Counted from the stretch's first letter, positions 44,700 to 56,661 are shown. The stretch is 64,000 nucleotides of DNA from Nothophoma quercina (GCA_021642125.1 JAKIXB010000031.1:62001-126000); one strand, 5' to 3'. The notes: generated by a model not told the origin, from the letters alone. Translations and numbers: made by a program.

Positions 44700-47261
44700 T
44701 TACAGCAGCATCATGCTTACTAGCACAGCAACAGCGACGTTGGCCCACCTCCCCATGACCTTACCAGCTGCACCACCCATCATGGTGTCAGGACCGCTCG
44801 CAACCGACCTCATCGTCGAGTTGACACCCTTACCCTCAGCAATCGTTCCATCTCCTGCCCTCTTCTGCCCACCGGCGCTGACACTCGTTGGGTTTCCGGT
44901 GCTTCCTGCCACACACTTGTCCGTACCGTTCTTGAACATACGATCCGCAACGCCCTTCCACAACTCCGTCACATCGGTGACCATGGCAGCAGTGAAGAAC
45001 ATCCGGCAGTCTGCCGCCTCGTACATGAACTCGAGCGGCGTGCCTGAAGCATCGTTCTGGCGCAGGTTATCCTTGAGGTTCACACCACCGGCGACACGGC
45101 CGCCTTGATACGCAGAGCGCTTAAACAACTGGGTTGCGAATGCGGTCTTGCCGAGGTCCATGGTATCCCATTGGGCCTGCTGTTCGGGGCTGCCGAGGAA
45201 ATAGGTGGCCTGCATGCGCAACTGGATATCATCCCAAGAGAAGACTTGGGCGCCCTTGGTGCCGCCAACACCTTGCATGGGGCCTTCCTGAGGACGACCG
45301 CCAACGGCAATGGTGCGGACGGCACCCTGGTTCTTCAAAAGCTCGGAAGCGATGGCGCAGGTAGAGGAGCACATGCCGTCGTGGAGCATGACCATATCCT
45401 CGGCCTTGAATGGCTGTGGTGTACCAGTCTCATTCTTGTTTTGATCGAATCCAATGACTGAGAACCCCTGATAAGAGGTGGAGACGGGGTCACTGAAGTT
45501 GTACCTAATGGTGGTTGTGAACTGATCACCGTTGGCTGTTTGTGGTCCGAAGGCAGCATCTGAGGTACCGATAGCTTTGTTGTCAATATCAAGCTGGTGT
45601 TGGAAGTTGAAGCTGGCAGTGATACCCAGGATATCGTCCGGCGTAGTGCCCCGGCCGAAAGCCTGAACGAAGGCCGTCTGGTTGCCCTGCACGAATGTCT
45701 TGTTCGCAATGAAGTCTCCGGTCAGCTGGTAAGCAGCCTTGATGGCATCGTTAGCACGGAAACGAGTACCACCAAACGGCTCTTGGTCTGCCTGAGGATA
45801 GACTTGTTTGAACGTGTCGTAGCCAAGGATTGCGTTACCTGTATGAAACATCAGCACTTGGCTCCACACGAAAAACTCCCAGAACCAGATACTCACCTCC
45901 ACCGTTCCCTCGCATGTCGAAGATCATCTTGGTCTTCCCTTGTGCTTTGCAAGATCGGATAAAATCGCGCATGACGTTCTGAAAGCTCTGGACATCAGGC
46001 GATTCGTATGAGGGCAAGCTGAGGACGGCGACATCGTCGTAGCCAGTGTCGTTGATGTAGTAGCCCGCAATAGCGAGGTTGGGGTTGATAATCTGCGCTT
46101 TCGGGTAGCCAATCTGAGACGGCATGGGCGTAGCAGTGGGAGTGCTGCTTGTCCTGCTGGCAGTTGTGGCTGTCGGCGGCGCCTCGATCTCGGTGGCTGG
46201 CTTGGGACCTGTGCAGAACTGCTTGAAGAATGTCTGACCGCTGTTGACACCAGTGAAGTTGCCAAATACAACTGCGACGTTCATCTGGTTATAAGTGGTA
46301 CCATTGGCAAATGTCATGGTCGTGTTGGGCCCTTGGTACTGGCCTGTCCTAAAAGACCCCAAGAACACCGTGCCTGAGGCAATCAGAGCCTGTGAAGGGA
46401 ACAGTGCGTTCCAGCGAGTGTCGGCGTCGTGGAAGTCTGACTGCGCAGAGGCATTGGCCAGGTAAGTCATGGCATCCATGCCATTGATCTTCTTGACTGC
46501 GGAGGGTTTGTAGCTCGAGTCGTTGTTTGCCTTTCGGATATCTTGGTAGAGGAAGACTTCAGGCATGGCCTTACCGTCAGATGAGACAGAGACCAACTCG
46601 GTACCGGGAGGCCTCTGGAATTGCATGGCAGATGCAAGGATGTCTGGCTGATACGCGAAGTGGTTGTCGTATGCTCGGTTGAAAAGAGTCATCATCTCCA
46701 TCTGGAAATCATACTCGGTTTTGAAGGTTCCATTTGCCAGTCCCTTCTGCATTAGGTCGAGCTCGCCCATCACATCAACTGGTTTCTCGGTGTAATTCGC
46801 TGGAGGATTCTTCAGGTATGCGGTGTTGGATTGCCACTTAACGAACAGCTTCACATCATCGATAAGCTTGATGTTTCCTTCCTTGTCCAGAGGAACCGAC
46901 ATTAAACATTTCGCGCCGAGTTCTGCGGGTACAACTTTACGAGCGCCGGGTGGTGCAGCTGCAATGGCACTGCTGATCGCTGCACATGGCTCTCCGCTCG
47001 TCGAAGCGGTCGTGTTCGAGGGCAAAGTCGCGTTCGATGCTGTAGACGTAGCATTGCTTGCTGCTTCTGACAAAAGCTCCACACCAGCCTGTGTCATGAC
47101 CTCCTCCATGACCATATCTGGAAAGTCGGGTACACCATACCTGAGCGCATATATGAGTATCAGTAGGTAGTCAAGGCGGGCCTTACGTACATCCATGGAT
47201 GAGGGTTAGCAGCGGCTAAGAGGCCGCAGTACGCACCCACGAGGATTGTCGAGAGATACAT
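44700..47261 (-). CDS. Secreted, GPI-anchored S41-family peptidase
   Basis: Exons 47191..47261, 45897..47140 and 44700..45838; introns 50 and 58 nt; 817 residues. The N-terminus MYLSTILVGAYCGLLAAANP is a signal peptide. The middle part is rich in N-glycosylation sites (NATSTASNATLPSNTT). The S41 core includes KMIFDMRGNGGGNAILGYD and VMLHDGMCSSTCAIASELL, where the Ser after DGMCS sits at the nucleophile position. A Ser/Gly-rich stretch and a hydrophobic C-terminus (WANVAVAVLVSMMLL) fit GPI anchoring. Known family: CPAF/tail-specific-protease-like S41 enzymes, common as secreted fungal proteins of unknown substrate. Confidence 0.88.
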
Positions 47262-48401
47262 CTTGCTACCAGCTGTGTGCTATCGGAGTTGGTTCACCAC
47301 CGTCCTTAAGCTGCGTTCGAAGGTTATTGGAACCGATTATTGTACTATTATAGAGGCGATCCAGCGCTGGTAGAATCGAATCAGGTACAGAAGGAAAGAT
47401 TACAAAGACGGCGCAACCATACCAAGCTCACAGAGCTGTGAAGAGAGAACAAGTGAAGAAACACAGCGAGAGCTCGAGGAGCTCATGGCTTCCGTAACGC
47501 TAACCGTGACCAAGTGCTCGCCAATGGTGGGGAGGCGGCGAGTATCGTAGAAGAGGGGCAGTGCTAAGAAAGGTAAACCTAGCTTGTAGCATGGCTGCGG
47601 CATGATAGAAACGACCACTGCCAGCTGAAGGGTCCAATTGTGGGATACGAAACATGTCGTGTCTCCATTACGAGTCCTGTGATGGTTCCTCAGGTCGAAG
47701 AAACACTCTCTAAGCCTACAATGGATCCAGGACAAAAGCTCTTCCGGCTTAGACACAGATTCTAACATCGAAGTGGTCACCGTAGGTTCATATGGCTTTC
47801 ATTGTGGTGATACTTCCGGAGGATGATTGCTTAGAGGTGGTGTTGAGCGCGAAACTGACACGAAACGACGTTGCTGGACTAAGCTTCACCGAGCTAGTCG
47901 AGACTCACAGTACGAAAGGAGTTGCAGTGCAGTAGAGACATGTACGAGTGGTGGCTCTTGGACGTCGAGTGGCATTTGAATAATGTGCTGACTGATACCC
48001 GAGGATTCCTCGCCAGCGTAGTCTTGCACTGCGCGGAGTGCTGCACATTGGGGTAATTGCATCAATTCCGAGCTCTTCCTGTCCGAGTGTCCTTCAGCAA
48101 GTTTGAGCAGAAGCTTGGTCTTGCAGTTTTACCACTGATTGTCCCCTCTGACTCTAAAGTAAAAGTGATAAACTTTCTCGATGAAAGGTGACCGAAGGAG
48201 GAGTCAACGATCTCGTATCTTCCAGCTCGAGACGCCAAGGCGCTGCGTGCGGTTGCGGGGTTTTAGTCAGGCCCAGGGCAGCCCCTCGCCACTTGATTAC
48301 CAGCACCACTCAACCACCGTCCCAACCGCTCTCCACTCTTCACTACCTCGAACTCCACTCCACTCCACCCGACGCACCAGCAGCGCGCCTCGTTCAGTCT
48401 T
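47262..48401. other. Divergent promoter of S41 peptidase and eIF1 genes
   Basis: About 1.1 kb between head-to-head starts. The last 100 bases before eIF1 are strongly C/T-rich, typical of a highly expressed gene leader. A 126-codon minus-strand frame at 47400..47780 is not protein-like. Confidence 0.45.
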
Positions 48402-48875
48402 ATGTCCACAGATATCCAAAACCTCAAGTCCTTCGATCCGTTCGCGGAAGCCGAAGACGCAGGTGGAGAAGTTAAGGTTGGCAATCAGCAGAACTACATC
48501 CATATCCGTATCCAGCGTGCGTACAGCCCTTCTGAGAGCCATGTGCTTCTGTCAACGCTCGCGCGACAATAGCGCGCGCTATCGCAGAGCATCTTCTGGT
48601 ATCAGATGTGACCATAAGGCTGACACCTCATAGAGCGCAATGGTCGTAAGACCCTGACCACAGTCCAAGGCCTGCCAAAGAAGTTCGACCAGAAGAAGAT
48701 CCTCAAAGTGATCAAGAAGCAATTCGCCTGCAATGGCACTGTTGTCGCCGACACCGAGATGGGAGAGGTGATCCAGCTCCAGGGCGACCAGCGCAAGGAC
48801 GTCCAGGATTTCTTAACCAACAAGAAGGAGGGCCTGGGTCTTGATGCTAAGACCATCAAGGTTCACGGTTTCTAA
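48402..48875 (+). CDS. SUI1: Translation initiation factor eIF1 (SUI1)
   Basis: Exons 48402..48516 and 48634..48875; intron 117 nt; 118 residues. It starts MSTDIQNLKSFDPFAEAE; the SUI1 domain includes YIHIRIQQRNGRKTLTTVQG, GLPKKFDQKKILKVIKKQF, CNGTVV and GEVIQLQGDQRKDVQDFL, ending IKVHGF. Known role: binds the 40S subunit near the P site and enforces start-codon stringency during scanning. The intron is more than twice the window's usual length. Length and sequence are fully typical. Confidence 0.96.
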
Positions 48876-49234
48876 GCTGAAATATGCGATGAGCCGCTGC
48901 CCATGCCGAGTGCAATGAGCACAGTCGACGACGATCCGAGCATCAGCACATGCTATACCGAGCGCGTGACTTGATGACGACGAGGCTGAGAACGCGGCAC
49001 ATCATCGTGAATACCGGGAGTTGAACGAATGTTTCTTACAGCCGCTCCTTTGGGCAAACAGCGAAGGCAGTGGTTCATGATGACACTTCACATCAGAAGT
49101 GCTCACACCTATGCTGCAAGGATATCGGTCTTGATTGGAGGATTTTGGGAAGATGATCAGTAGTCAATCCATTGTTATGACTGCATTGGTGTGTTCCCTC
49201 TTGAGGTCCTCTGTGACGCATGACAATGACTTGG
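48876..49234. other. Intergenic spacer between convergent genes
   Basis: About 360 bases holding two 3' UTRs; nothing else was recognised. Confidence 0.5.
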
Positions 49235-50398
49235 TCAACCAAACATTCCCAGCATGGATCCAATATCTTGCTGTCTTCCTTGTTTGACCTTGGGCTTCTT
49301 AATCGCACGATCGCTGCCACCATGTGCGATTAGGTCCTGTGCTCTCTTCGGGTGTGTCACCGTTGACTCCAGTGTGCGGACGTACCACGCAGCGTTTCTA
49401 TCACGAACAGAAGTAGCTCGCCAAGTGCAAGTCATCGATACCGTGATCGGCCTGTCGCCGCTATCATGGTGTGGTCCCATGCGCCTAGCGGGTTCGCAAA
49501 GACCGTCCGCTTTCGAAGCTATCGACAGATTTGAATCGCGGAGAATCTTGGTGTACTCACCTTCGATCTGCGGATCCGGTCTTCGCCAGGGACTGATAGG
49601 TACATCTGGGATGCTCGTTTTATTGTCAGTCCGCCATGCATGAAGTATCCCGACAAGGTTGAGCGCTGGGAACTGACGGAGATCGTTCAGAATGGTTGCA
49701 TTCATGGATTCATCTTCAGCCATGAGCGACATGAAGAGGAACTTGAGCTTGCGCAACGCTCTGTTTTCGCGCACAGCACGACTCCAAACTCGTATGCTCC
49801 TGGCGTTCCAATTCTCGCTTTTCGCGCCGTACTGAGGGACATTGACATGTACGAGCGCTGCTAGTGTAGGGATGTTCAGAAGCGACATGAAGTGCGAGAG
49901 ATTCAGATCGAGACCATCAGCACAGAAGTGGGTGAGTACGCCCGTGTCGAGTGCACTGAGACTCGTAATGATTGAGCTCCACGAATTATCGATACTACGA
50001 GGGCCGACACGGAATCGGTGACTTAGTTTGGATTCGGAAGGAAAGGCTTGGTGGAACAACGACCATGTAGCGAACGATAAAGTGTCACTGATTTGAGAGT
50101 CAGATCAAGCTCCCTGTGACATGACAATAACTCGCCTTCTCAAGAGGTGTTGATAGATCTTGAAGAAGTATTCTCGTTCTTGCTGGAGGTATTCAGGCAC
50201 GAACTGATCAATGTGCCAGCAACATGCTCGCATGGCCATTTCTTGTAATCGAGCTGCTCCTCGCGCCGAGTTCGTGTGGGTGTACGGATCCACTCGCTTG
50301 CCAGTAGTATGTTGTCTCCAAGCAGGAAGCATAGACTCTCTGCTGCTCGAGACCGTCTCTCTGTATATCTGGCCGTTCTTGGGGTTGAATAACTCCAT
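49235..50398 (-). CDS. Uncharacterised protein with PIP-box-like C-terminus
   Basis: The last exon is 49235..50087. It joins an exon ending at 50136 through a 48-nt intron with a GC donor (GCGAGT) and CTGAC branch, giving YQHLLRSDTLSFATWSLFHQ. The 5' end is unresolved. ATG 50398 (MELFNPKNGQIYRET) is the simplest start, but the frame stays protein-like upstream (ILFEAPARLLARHAA). Another likely exon lies before 50500 (ALDPAFFELNIS), so the gene may extend to about 50600. No known domain was recognised. The C-terminus KKPKVKQGRQQDIGSMLGMFG resembles a PCNA-binding PIP motif (Q-x-x-I/L/M-x-x-aromatic) preceded by a basic stretch, but with only one aromatic. A nuclear replication or repair role is speculative. 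Confidence 0.6.
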
Positions 50399-50846
50399 GG
50401 CTGCGTGTCTCGCTAGAAGACGAGCAGGCGCTTCAAACAAGATACTGTCTCAGACGACTCATGTTGTGTGAACGACAAGCAATGGGTGTGTCGTACCGTG
50501 AGGCGACCCGAAATGTTGAGTTCAAAGAATGCTGGATCGAGGGCAGAGATGTTAGAGTGCTGATGTAAGAAGTAAGAGATGCGCGCCGCAGCTTGACGCA
50601 CAGACGCACAGACGCAACACGGTCTCGCGACCTCACGTGTTCGTTCAAACTGCAGGTGCGATGAGGTTGCTCGTCAGCTTCTCCAACTGAAAAGTGATTG
50701 GGTATTACATTTTGTGTTATCACAGTGCTACTTTCCATCTAGCAATGCCAACTAGGCTCTTTATCCGACTTAACCTCGCAAGTAGGAAGAATCCAACCCT
50801 CAACGCCGTCACACACCGACTAATGCTGCGATGGCTGCGAAGCCTT

Positions 50847-53557
50847 CTAAGCCCGCTGTTGCGGCAGGTATGCGCCACCAGCCAGGACCAAGTTCATGCG
50901 TGTAAACTGCACCTTGTAGACCGGCGAATCCTTTGTGGGAAAAGCGCTGATCTGGTCTGCAGAAATGCCCGTCTCCTTTGCCGCCTTTTTTGCTGTGACT
51001 GTGGTGCCACTCGCGCCCTTTGTTGTAAGTGCGCCGTCCGTCTTAGCTGCGCCATCTACACCCTTTCCGGAACTCTCTGTCGTCTCCTGCAGAACGTCCC
51101 AGACACGAACAGTCTTGTCTGCGCCAGCAGAGACGAGTACACTAGACTCAACGCTCCACGAGAGCGACCAGATGCCACCCTTACCGTGACCGCGCATACG
51201 CTTCTTCCTTCGGCCCGTCTCAAGATTCCAGAGCACAATGTTACCGGCGTCGTCTGCAGAGGCAAGAGTCCTGCCGTCTGGCGAGCATGCAATGGCAGTC
51301 ACGTTACCGGTGTGACCAGTGAAGAGACGCAGGCAGTTGCCACCCGAGATGTGCCACATACGCACTGTCCGGTCGCATGAGCCTGTGAAGACATAGAGGT
51401 TGTTGGGGTGGAATGCAACGCAGTCGACGTCATTATCATGACCCACATAGATGCGAAGCGGCTCAATGTGATCAGTGGACCAGAGGCGTGCAGTGCGGTC
51501 GTTGGATCCTGTGAGGAAGTAGTGACCGTAAGGTCCCCACTGAAGGTCCCAGATGGGGTTGTCGTGGCCGCGATAAGCGACAAGACATGTCCATGTGTCG
51601 AGCGACCATAGTCGAACGGTTTTGTCTTCGGAGCACGAGAGAAGGAACTGTGTGTTGGTGGGCGGACCACCTTCAACGCGATTGGCGGTTGATGGAGAGA
51701 AGGAGACGGCGTATACTGGACCAGCGTGTCCAACGAGGCGCCGAGAGGATGACGGTTGTGTGTTGCTTTCAGGTAAAGACGATGTGAGCGGACTGCCGTC
51801 CATGGACCATATGCGAATGTACGATTCGGCCATACCAGCCGCGACGAGTTGATTATCGCCCGAAAACTCTATGCAGTTGATACTGTCGTACGTGTTGTGG
51901 AAGGTGTACATCGTCACACTGACAGCTGGGCCGACACCACCAGTGCGACCCTCCATCTTGTAGCGATCGCGGTACTCCATAATCTTCGCCACTTCCATGG
52001 AGACGTCACGGGCCAGGGACGGTGGTAACGGCACTGTGTCACGCGATGGACCGTCCTCTGTTGGCTCACGCTTGATACGCTGCTCGTACTCGTCGACAAG
52101 AGACGATTGCCCAGGCTTGGGCGCGTTCTTGGCATCCTCATCCTGTAGTGTAGCTCGGACATCGTCTTGAAGGTCTTGATCCTGTGGGTATGGGCCAAGC
52201 TGCAGACGGATTCGCGCGGCGTCAGCTTCGGGATCGTGGCGGCTTGTCAAAGGGTGCCCAGGATTGTGTCCGGGAATGCCTTCGTCCTCTGCCGGAAGCT
52301 CATCGTCGCCCTGTCCATTCGCTAGGATCGCCGCTATACTCTTCTCTGCAGTTGCTGTGCGGTCAACAGTGACGATGTTCAGGTGCTCCCGGATGATGTC
52401 CATGAGTGCCTGACCACCTTCAAACATCTTCGACTCCAGGAATTGTATTAGGTTGTAGAAAGGCATCGTAGTCAACGTCAGACGATACTTGTTCTCGGTG
52501 TAAAGCTTCGCGATGTTGCTCTCTGTGAGGTGAGAGGGTAGGCGAACCTGTCGAAGTGTCTTGATCTCGTCGCTGTGGTCGCGCTCGAACTGATTCTGGT
52601 ATGTTGCGAAGAAGGTTTCGGCGTCTTTGGTGAAGTAGTCGCGTACCAGGTCCATGAAGGAGTACACAAAGACCGGCCATAGCAGCTTCTTCAACTCTGG
52701 TCTGTACAGATCCAGGTTATCCTCTGTGTACTTCCGCAACAGCTCGAAAGACTTTGTATATTTCGCGCCACCTGTTTCTGTGCTGCCGCTGACAAGAGGC
52801 TGACCGTTCGCTTGTGGTTCGGACTCCTTGCGGAGCATCGCTTCTGTTCGTACATAGCCCTTTTTGGAGAGATACTCTAATACCTGATGGCAGTCAGCAC
52901 AGTTACAGGGACATCAAAAGCAGAGGACGTGACATGGCGGTATTCCCTGTCAAGCTTGTAGAACGAATAATAACACGGCGACATATGAGGCGCCATATCG
53001 AGGCCTACAGATAATGAGACTAACGTTGTTGCGGTGCGCGGCGTCCGTGGTAATGGGACTGTATTGGCTATATTGACGCGACTGAGGCTGGGCTAGGTGG
53101 AACGGTGGTCGGCCCTGCCCGAATGTGCCAATGTACGGTCGAGGTTGCAAATATCGCGAATGATTCGTCATGTGGAAGTCGCGTGGTGGTAATTGAGACA
53201 GGTTGACTTGCGGGATTCTGTCTCTGCTGATCCAAAACGAGGAGGGTCGCTTTAGAGGATGTACGGTCCATAGCTGTGTCCAGGGCGCCTTCACAGGATG
53301 CATTTTTCACTTTGTATTGCGCGAAATCACAGACAAACCCGAGTAACCAAGAAGAAGCTAACACCAACAGTGAGAGACATTTCACTTACTATCTGGTTCA
53401 GATTTTGCTGTGACTGGGGTCCAGACGTGCTGGGCGGAGGTGGCCCTGTGTTCTGCTGCGGCGGCATGCTGCCGTGTGGTGGGAGGCCGGCGCTGGGAGG
53501 TCCATTTGTACCTACGCTCATCGCGCGCGCAGGCCCTGGCCCAGGTGGGCCTGACAT
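50847..53557 (-). CDS. TAF5: TFIID subunit TAF5 (WD40)
   Basis: Exons 53390..53557 and 50847..52883, with a 506-nt intron; 734 residues. Exon 1 encodes a Pro/Gly-rich head (MSGPPGPGPARAMSV). Its last codons NLNQI join VLEYLSKKGYVRTEAMLRKE, restoring a LisH motif across the splice. The TAF5 N-terminal domain 2 follows (KSFELLRKYTEDNLDLYRPE, LWPVFVYSFMDLVRDYFTKDA). Six WD repeats come after an acidic linker (e.g. RLVGHAGPVYAVSFSP, LLSCSEDKTVRLWSLDTWTC, GSCDRTVRMWHISGGNCLRL). Known role: scaffold of TFIID and, in many fungi, of SAGA. The intron is ten times the local norm. Confidence 0.95.
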
Positions 53558-53957
53558 AATGACTGCGTTCCTTCTCTTTGATGCTAGCGCCCGGTGGAGC
53601 TACGTCGAAGCTCGGGAGGAGTGAAGCGCGTGAACCGTGTGCACAAGGTGCGGTTTAGAGAAGCAGTAATTAGGCGCAAGTGAAGGTCGGTCGTCGGAGG
53701 CGCAGCGAAAGACGCGTTAAGGGCACGCGATCGAGATAGCAATGTCGTGGAGTCGTCACCGAGGCTTGTCGCATTGCGGAGTGAGCGGAGGAGACATTTG
53801 GTAGCGATCCCATCGCTGTGGCTGGTGTCCTGCCAAGGTGGGGGCACCAGCCACAGATTCGACCATAGCTCCAACAATCACTCGCTCTCACCAACATTCG
53901 TCTCTGTCGCAAGTTTTCAGACACTCGACATACTGATCGCAGATTTGTAAATCCAGC
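53558..53957. other. Divergent promoter of TAF5 and Med11-like genes
   Basis: About 400 bases between head-to-head starts; G-rich on the plus strand near TAF5. No specific element was recognised. Confidence 0.5.
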
Positions 53958-54581
53958 ATGGCGACCGAGAACGAGAATTCAGATGCTATGGAGACCGATA
54001 CGCCAGCACCCGCACAATCCTCAGACGAACAAGCAACAACCTCACAACAAACGTACCGCCAAATCGCAGCGTCCCATATCGAAGCTCTCAACAAATTGAA
54101 CAGTAACCTGCCAGACATCCTCGCTCTCATAGCAGCCGCGCTCTCCCAACTCACCAACAACCCCATCCAATCCGAACCACAAGAAGACTCAATGCGAGCG
54201 CGCAACAGGGATACCGTCGCTTTCAGTGGCGCAGTAAAGGCATTGATGGACGGATTCCGAGAGTCTTTGATTGAGCAGATCAACGATCTGGAGCGGTATA
54301 AGGTCGTACCTGCGACCATGCCCAAGTTTACCGCCCTTCCGAGCTCGATACCAAGCATGGCACAGCAACAACAAGTGCAAGCGCCTGTCAAGCAGGACCC
54401 TGATGCTGGCGTGACGAATGGCGGGTATGGGAACTTTGATGTGGGCGTGCTGAACGCGAAGGTTGCGACTGGGCAGGTCGGAGGTGATGACACACTTGAC
54501 AGAGTGAAGGCCGTGCTGGATACACTGTTGGAGAGAAGCGGACAGAAGTCAAATGGCGAGGAGATGGCGGTCGATGGGTGA
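53958..54581 (+). CDS. MED11: Mediator subunit Med11-like
   Basis: A single exon of 207 residues. An acidic, Gln/Thr/Ala-rich head (1-35) is followed by a helical core: YRQIAASHIEALNKLNSNLP, DILALIAAALSQLTNNPIQS and TVAFSGAVKALMDGFRESLIEQIND. The order of helices and the spacing of Leu/Ala match fungal Med11. The tail has a Gln run and ends DTLDRVKAVLDTLLERSG. Known role: head-module subunit of Mediator, pairing with Med22 and contacting TFIIH. Alternative: another small helical Mediator subunit such as Med9 or Med21. Confidence is moderate because the family is weakly conserved. Confidence 0.65.
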   Translation: MATENENSDAMETDTPAPAQSSDEQATTSQQTYRQIAASHIEALNKLNSNLPDILALIAAALSQLTNNPIQSEPQEDSMRARNRDTVAFSGAVKALMDGFRESLIEQINDLERYKVVPATMPKFTALPSSIPSMAQQQQVQAPVKQDPDAGVTNGGYGNFDVGVLNAKVATGQVGGDDTLDRVKAVLDTLLERSGQKSNGEEMAVDG

Positions 54582-54999
54582 ATTTCATGGGCAACCGCAC
54601 ATGACGGACACCACAGCCATGATGGATACCCTAGAGGAGTCCAGAAACAACTGCCACCACGATAAGAGTGCTACTCGGGTTCGGCGCAGACGACGTGCGG
54701 ACTCAAACGCTGGGTGATTACAGGGGCTTAAAACCAGCTATACCCCACCCCATCTTAGTTTATCGAGGAGATACGATCTGTCGGCAGCAAAACGGTTGCA
54801 TGAGTACTGGCGTGCCAATAGCCACGAAGGAGCATCTAGCCTTGATAGATGGAAGGCACTGGTCAGAGGCCTTTAGCTCCCAAATAAGCTCTTGCTTTCC
54901 AAGGGTTCAGGAAGTCGGATCGACCCTATAAATAATACACAAGAATTGATCATAATGCTTGACTCGATTGGCCTCATTGCTCTCCTGTGCACCTGTACT
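54582..54999. other. Intergenic spacer between convergent genes
   Basis: About 420 bases holding two 3' UTRs; nothing else was recognised. Confidence 0.5.
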
Positions 55000-55971
55000 C
55001 TATCTCTTCGGCTGCAACACATCCCTCATAACACTAATATCCTTTGGCGTAGTCCTACAGCATCCACCCACAAGCACCGCCCCAGCGTCAGCCCATTGTC
55101 TCGTCTTCGCCGCCAACAGTCCTCCCTCTGTCCTCTGCCCTTCCCACTCCCGTGCCGCAGCATTCCATTGTTCGCCTGAGTTCGGATAGACAACGATCTT
55201 CCAGCTCTTGCCCTCTTGTACCGGCCTCAGCACCTTCAATGCTGATAACATGACATCGTCTGGTACGCAGTTGAACCCTACAGCAACCACCTGCGGTGCA
55301 TCGTCGAACAGGCTCGCGACCTTGGTGAGCAGTGTACCATCGCTGATATGTTCTGCGTCGCGCAGTGTGAATGAGAACCATGCCTCTGTATGCTTGAACT
55401 CCTCTTGAAGCAATTCAAGCAGCGCCTCGGTCTCGCTGAGGCTAGGAATAGTTTCGCACGCCAGAACGTCCACACCAGCATCAACCAAGGCTTGTATCCT
55501 GCCGCGGTGGAAAGCCTTCATGTCTTCTCTAGAGAGATGGTAGTCGCCGCGGTACTCGCTACCGTCTGCGAGGAAAGCACCGTAGGGGCCCACGCTACCC
55601 GCCACAAAGAGGCGGTTTCTTGCAGTCTGGCGATCCTTCTCATCTTGCTCTGCCACCCACTCAGCACGCGCCTCCTGCGCTAATGTCACACTTTTCCTGA
55701 CGACGTCCTTTCCTTGCTCTTCATTGAGATTAAGGTGCTTGTGAAGTCCGGCAAGGGAGGCCTGGTACGATGCTGTGATAGCCACTTGAGCACCGGCACG
55801 GTAGTAGTCCAGATGTGTTTGTTTGATCAGAGAAGGGTTCTGAAGGAGGATGTCGGCCGACCAGAGAGCGCCTGAGATGTCTGCGCCGAGAGTTTCGAGG
55901 TAAGTTGCCAGGGCGCCGTCTAGAATGACTGGGGCATCTAGGCGTGAAGAAAGCCTCACAGAGTTCGACAT
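55000..55971 (-). CDS. Homocysteine S-methyltransferase
   Basis: A single exon of 323 residues. It starts with VILDGALATYLETLGADISG, the family opening (D-G-x-x-A/G-T). The three zinc ligands are seen: Cys in AVGFNCVPDDV and the pair in LVGGCCRTTPKDI. Other family blocks are HLDYYRAGAQVAITASYQAS, AGSVGPYGAFLADGSEYRG, DVLACETIPSLSEAEA-like and KIVVYPNSGEQWN. Known role: transfers a methyl group from S-methylmethionine (or AdoMet) to homocysteine to make methionine (yeast Mht1/Sam4, E. coli MmuM). Length is typical and all ligands are intact. Confidence 0.93.
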   Translation of the reverse strand: MSNSVRLSSRLDAPVILDGALATYLETLGADISGALWSADILLQNPSLIKQTHLDYYRAGAQVAITASYQASLAGLHKHLNLNEEQGKDVVRKSVTLAQEARAEWVAEQDEKDRQTARNRLFVAGSVGPYGAFLADGSEYRGDYHLSREDMKAFHRGRIQALVDAGVDVLACETIPSLSETEALLELLQEEFKHTEAWFSFTLRDAEHISDGTLLTKVASLFDDAPQVVAVGFNCVPDDVMLSALKVLRPVQEGKSWKIVVYPNSGEQWNAAAREWEGQRTEGGLLAAKTRQWADAGAVLVGGCCRTTPKDISVMRDVLQPKR

Positions 55972-56661
55972 ACTGGCAACCTGCAGGATGAGTTCTTGAA
56001 GACAGGTTTTTGAGAAGTCTTAGTCACGCGAGTAATGGTTCTGGATCGTGAAATGCAGCGTCGATTGCGTGCCGAACTTCGGGATGAAAATCTGGGGAAA
56101 GGACCGATTGTTCTGAGCAGAGCAAATTCCAGGTTCAACTCAGAGCACCAGCACTCGTGTCCTACTGTCAAAGGGTGCTATAATCTTGGAACATATCCAG
56201 TACTACAGGTTAGCCTGCGGCAGGGTGTCTGTGCTGTCGTGCATGGGGTTAGCCTCATGAAGGTGAGTCAGCTTGATGAGCATCGATGTCTGGTGGTGCG
56301 AAACCTTCATAACTTCGGTATAAACATCGCAATCATCAAAAGCAAATCAACATCGTACATCATCAGAGACAAGATGTTCGGCCACAGTATGGTGTGTTAT
56401 ATATTACATGCTAGAGTGTTGCCGGCCGACGTAACTGGTAACATATCGAAGAGAAAACCTGTCTAGCTAAAGAACACACAGCCCTAGTAAGATCGCTCAC
56501 CACCCATACCCATGACGCATATATCACTATGCACATGACCGGAATACGCGATCGATGCTGGGTTCGATAAAGATACAGCAATTCCTCTGGCGCAAGACCG
56601 TGAAAATATGCTTGCCCGACAGGCCATGCGAGAACAGACGATATGAGACGAGAGTATGCGG
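55972..56661. other. Intergenic spacer
   Basis: About 690 bases between tandem minus-strand genes. A 143-codon plus-strand frame at 56035..56466 is not protein-like. No gene called. Confidence 0.45.

Noticed and set aside
47400..47780. 126-codon minus-strand frame in the S41/eIF1 promoter
   Set aside because: No recognisable motif; lies in a divergent promoter region.
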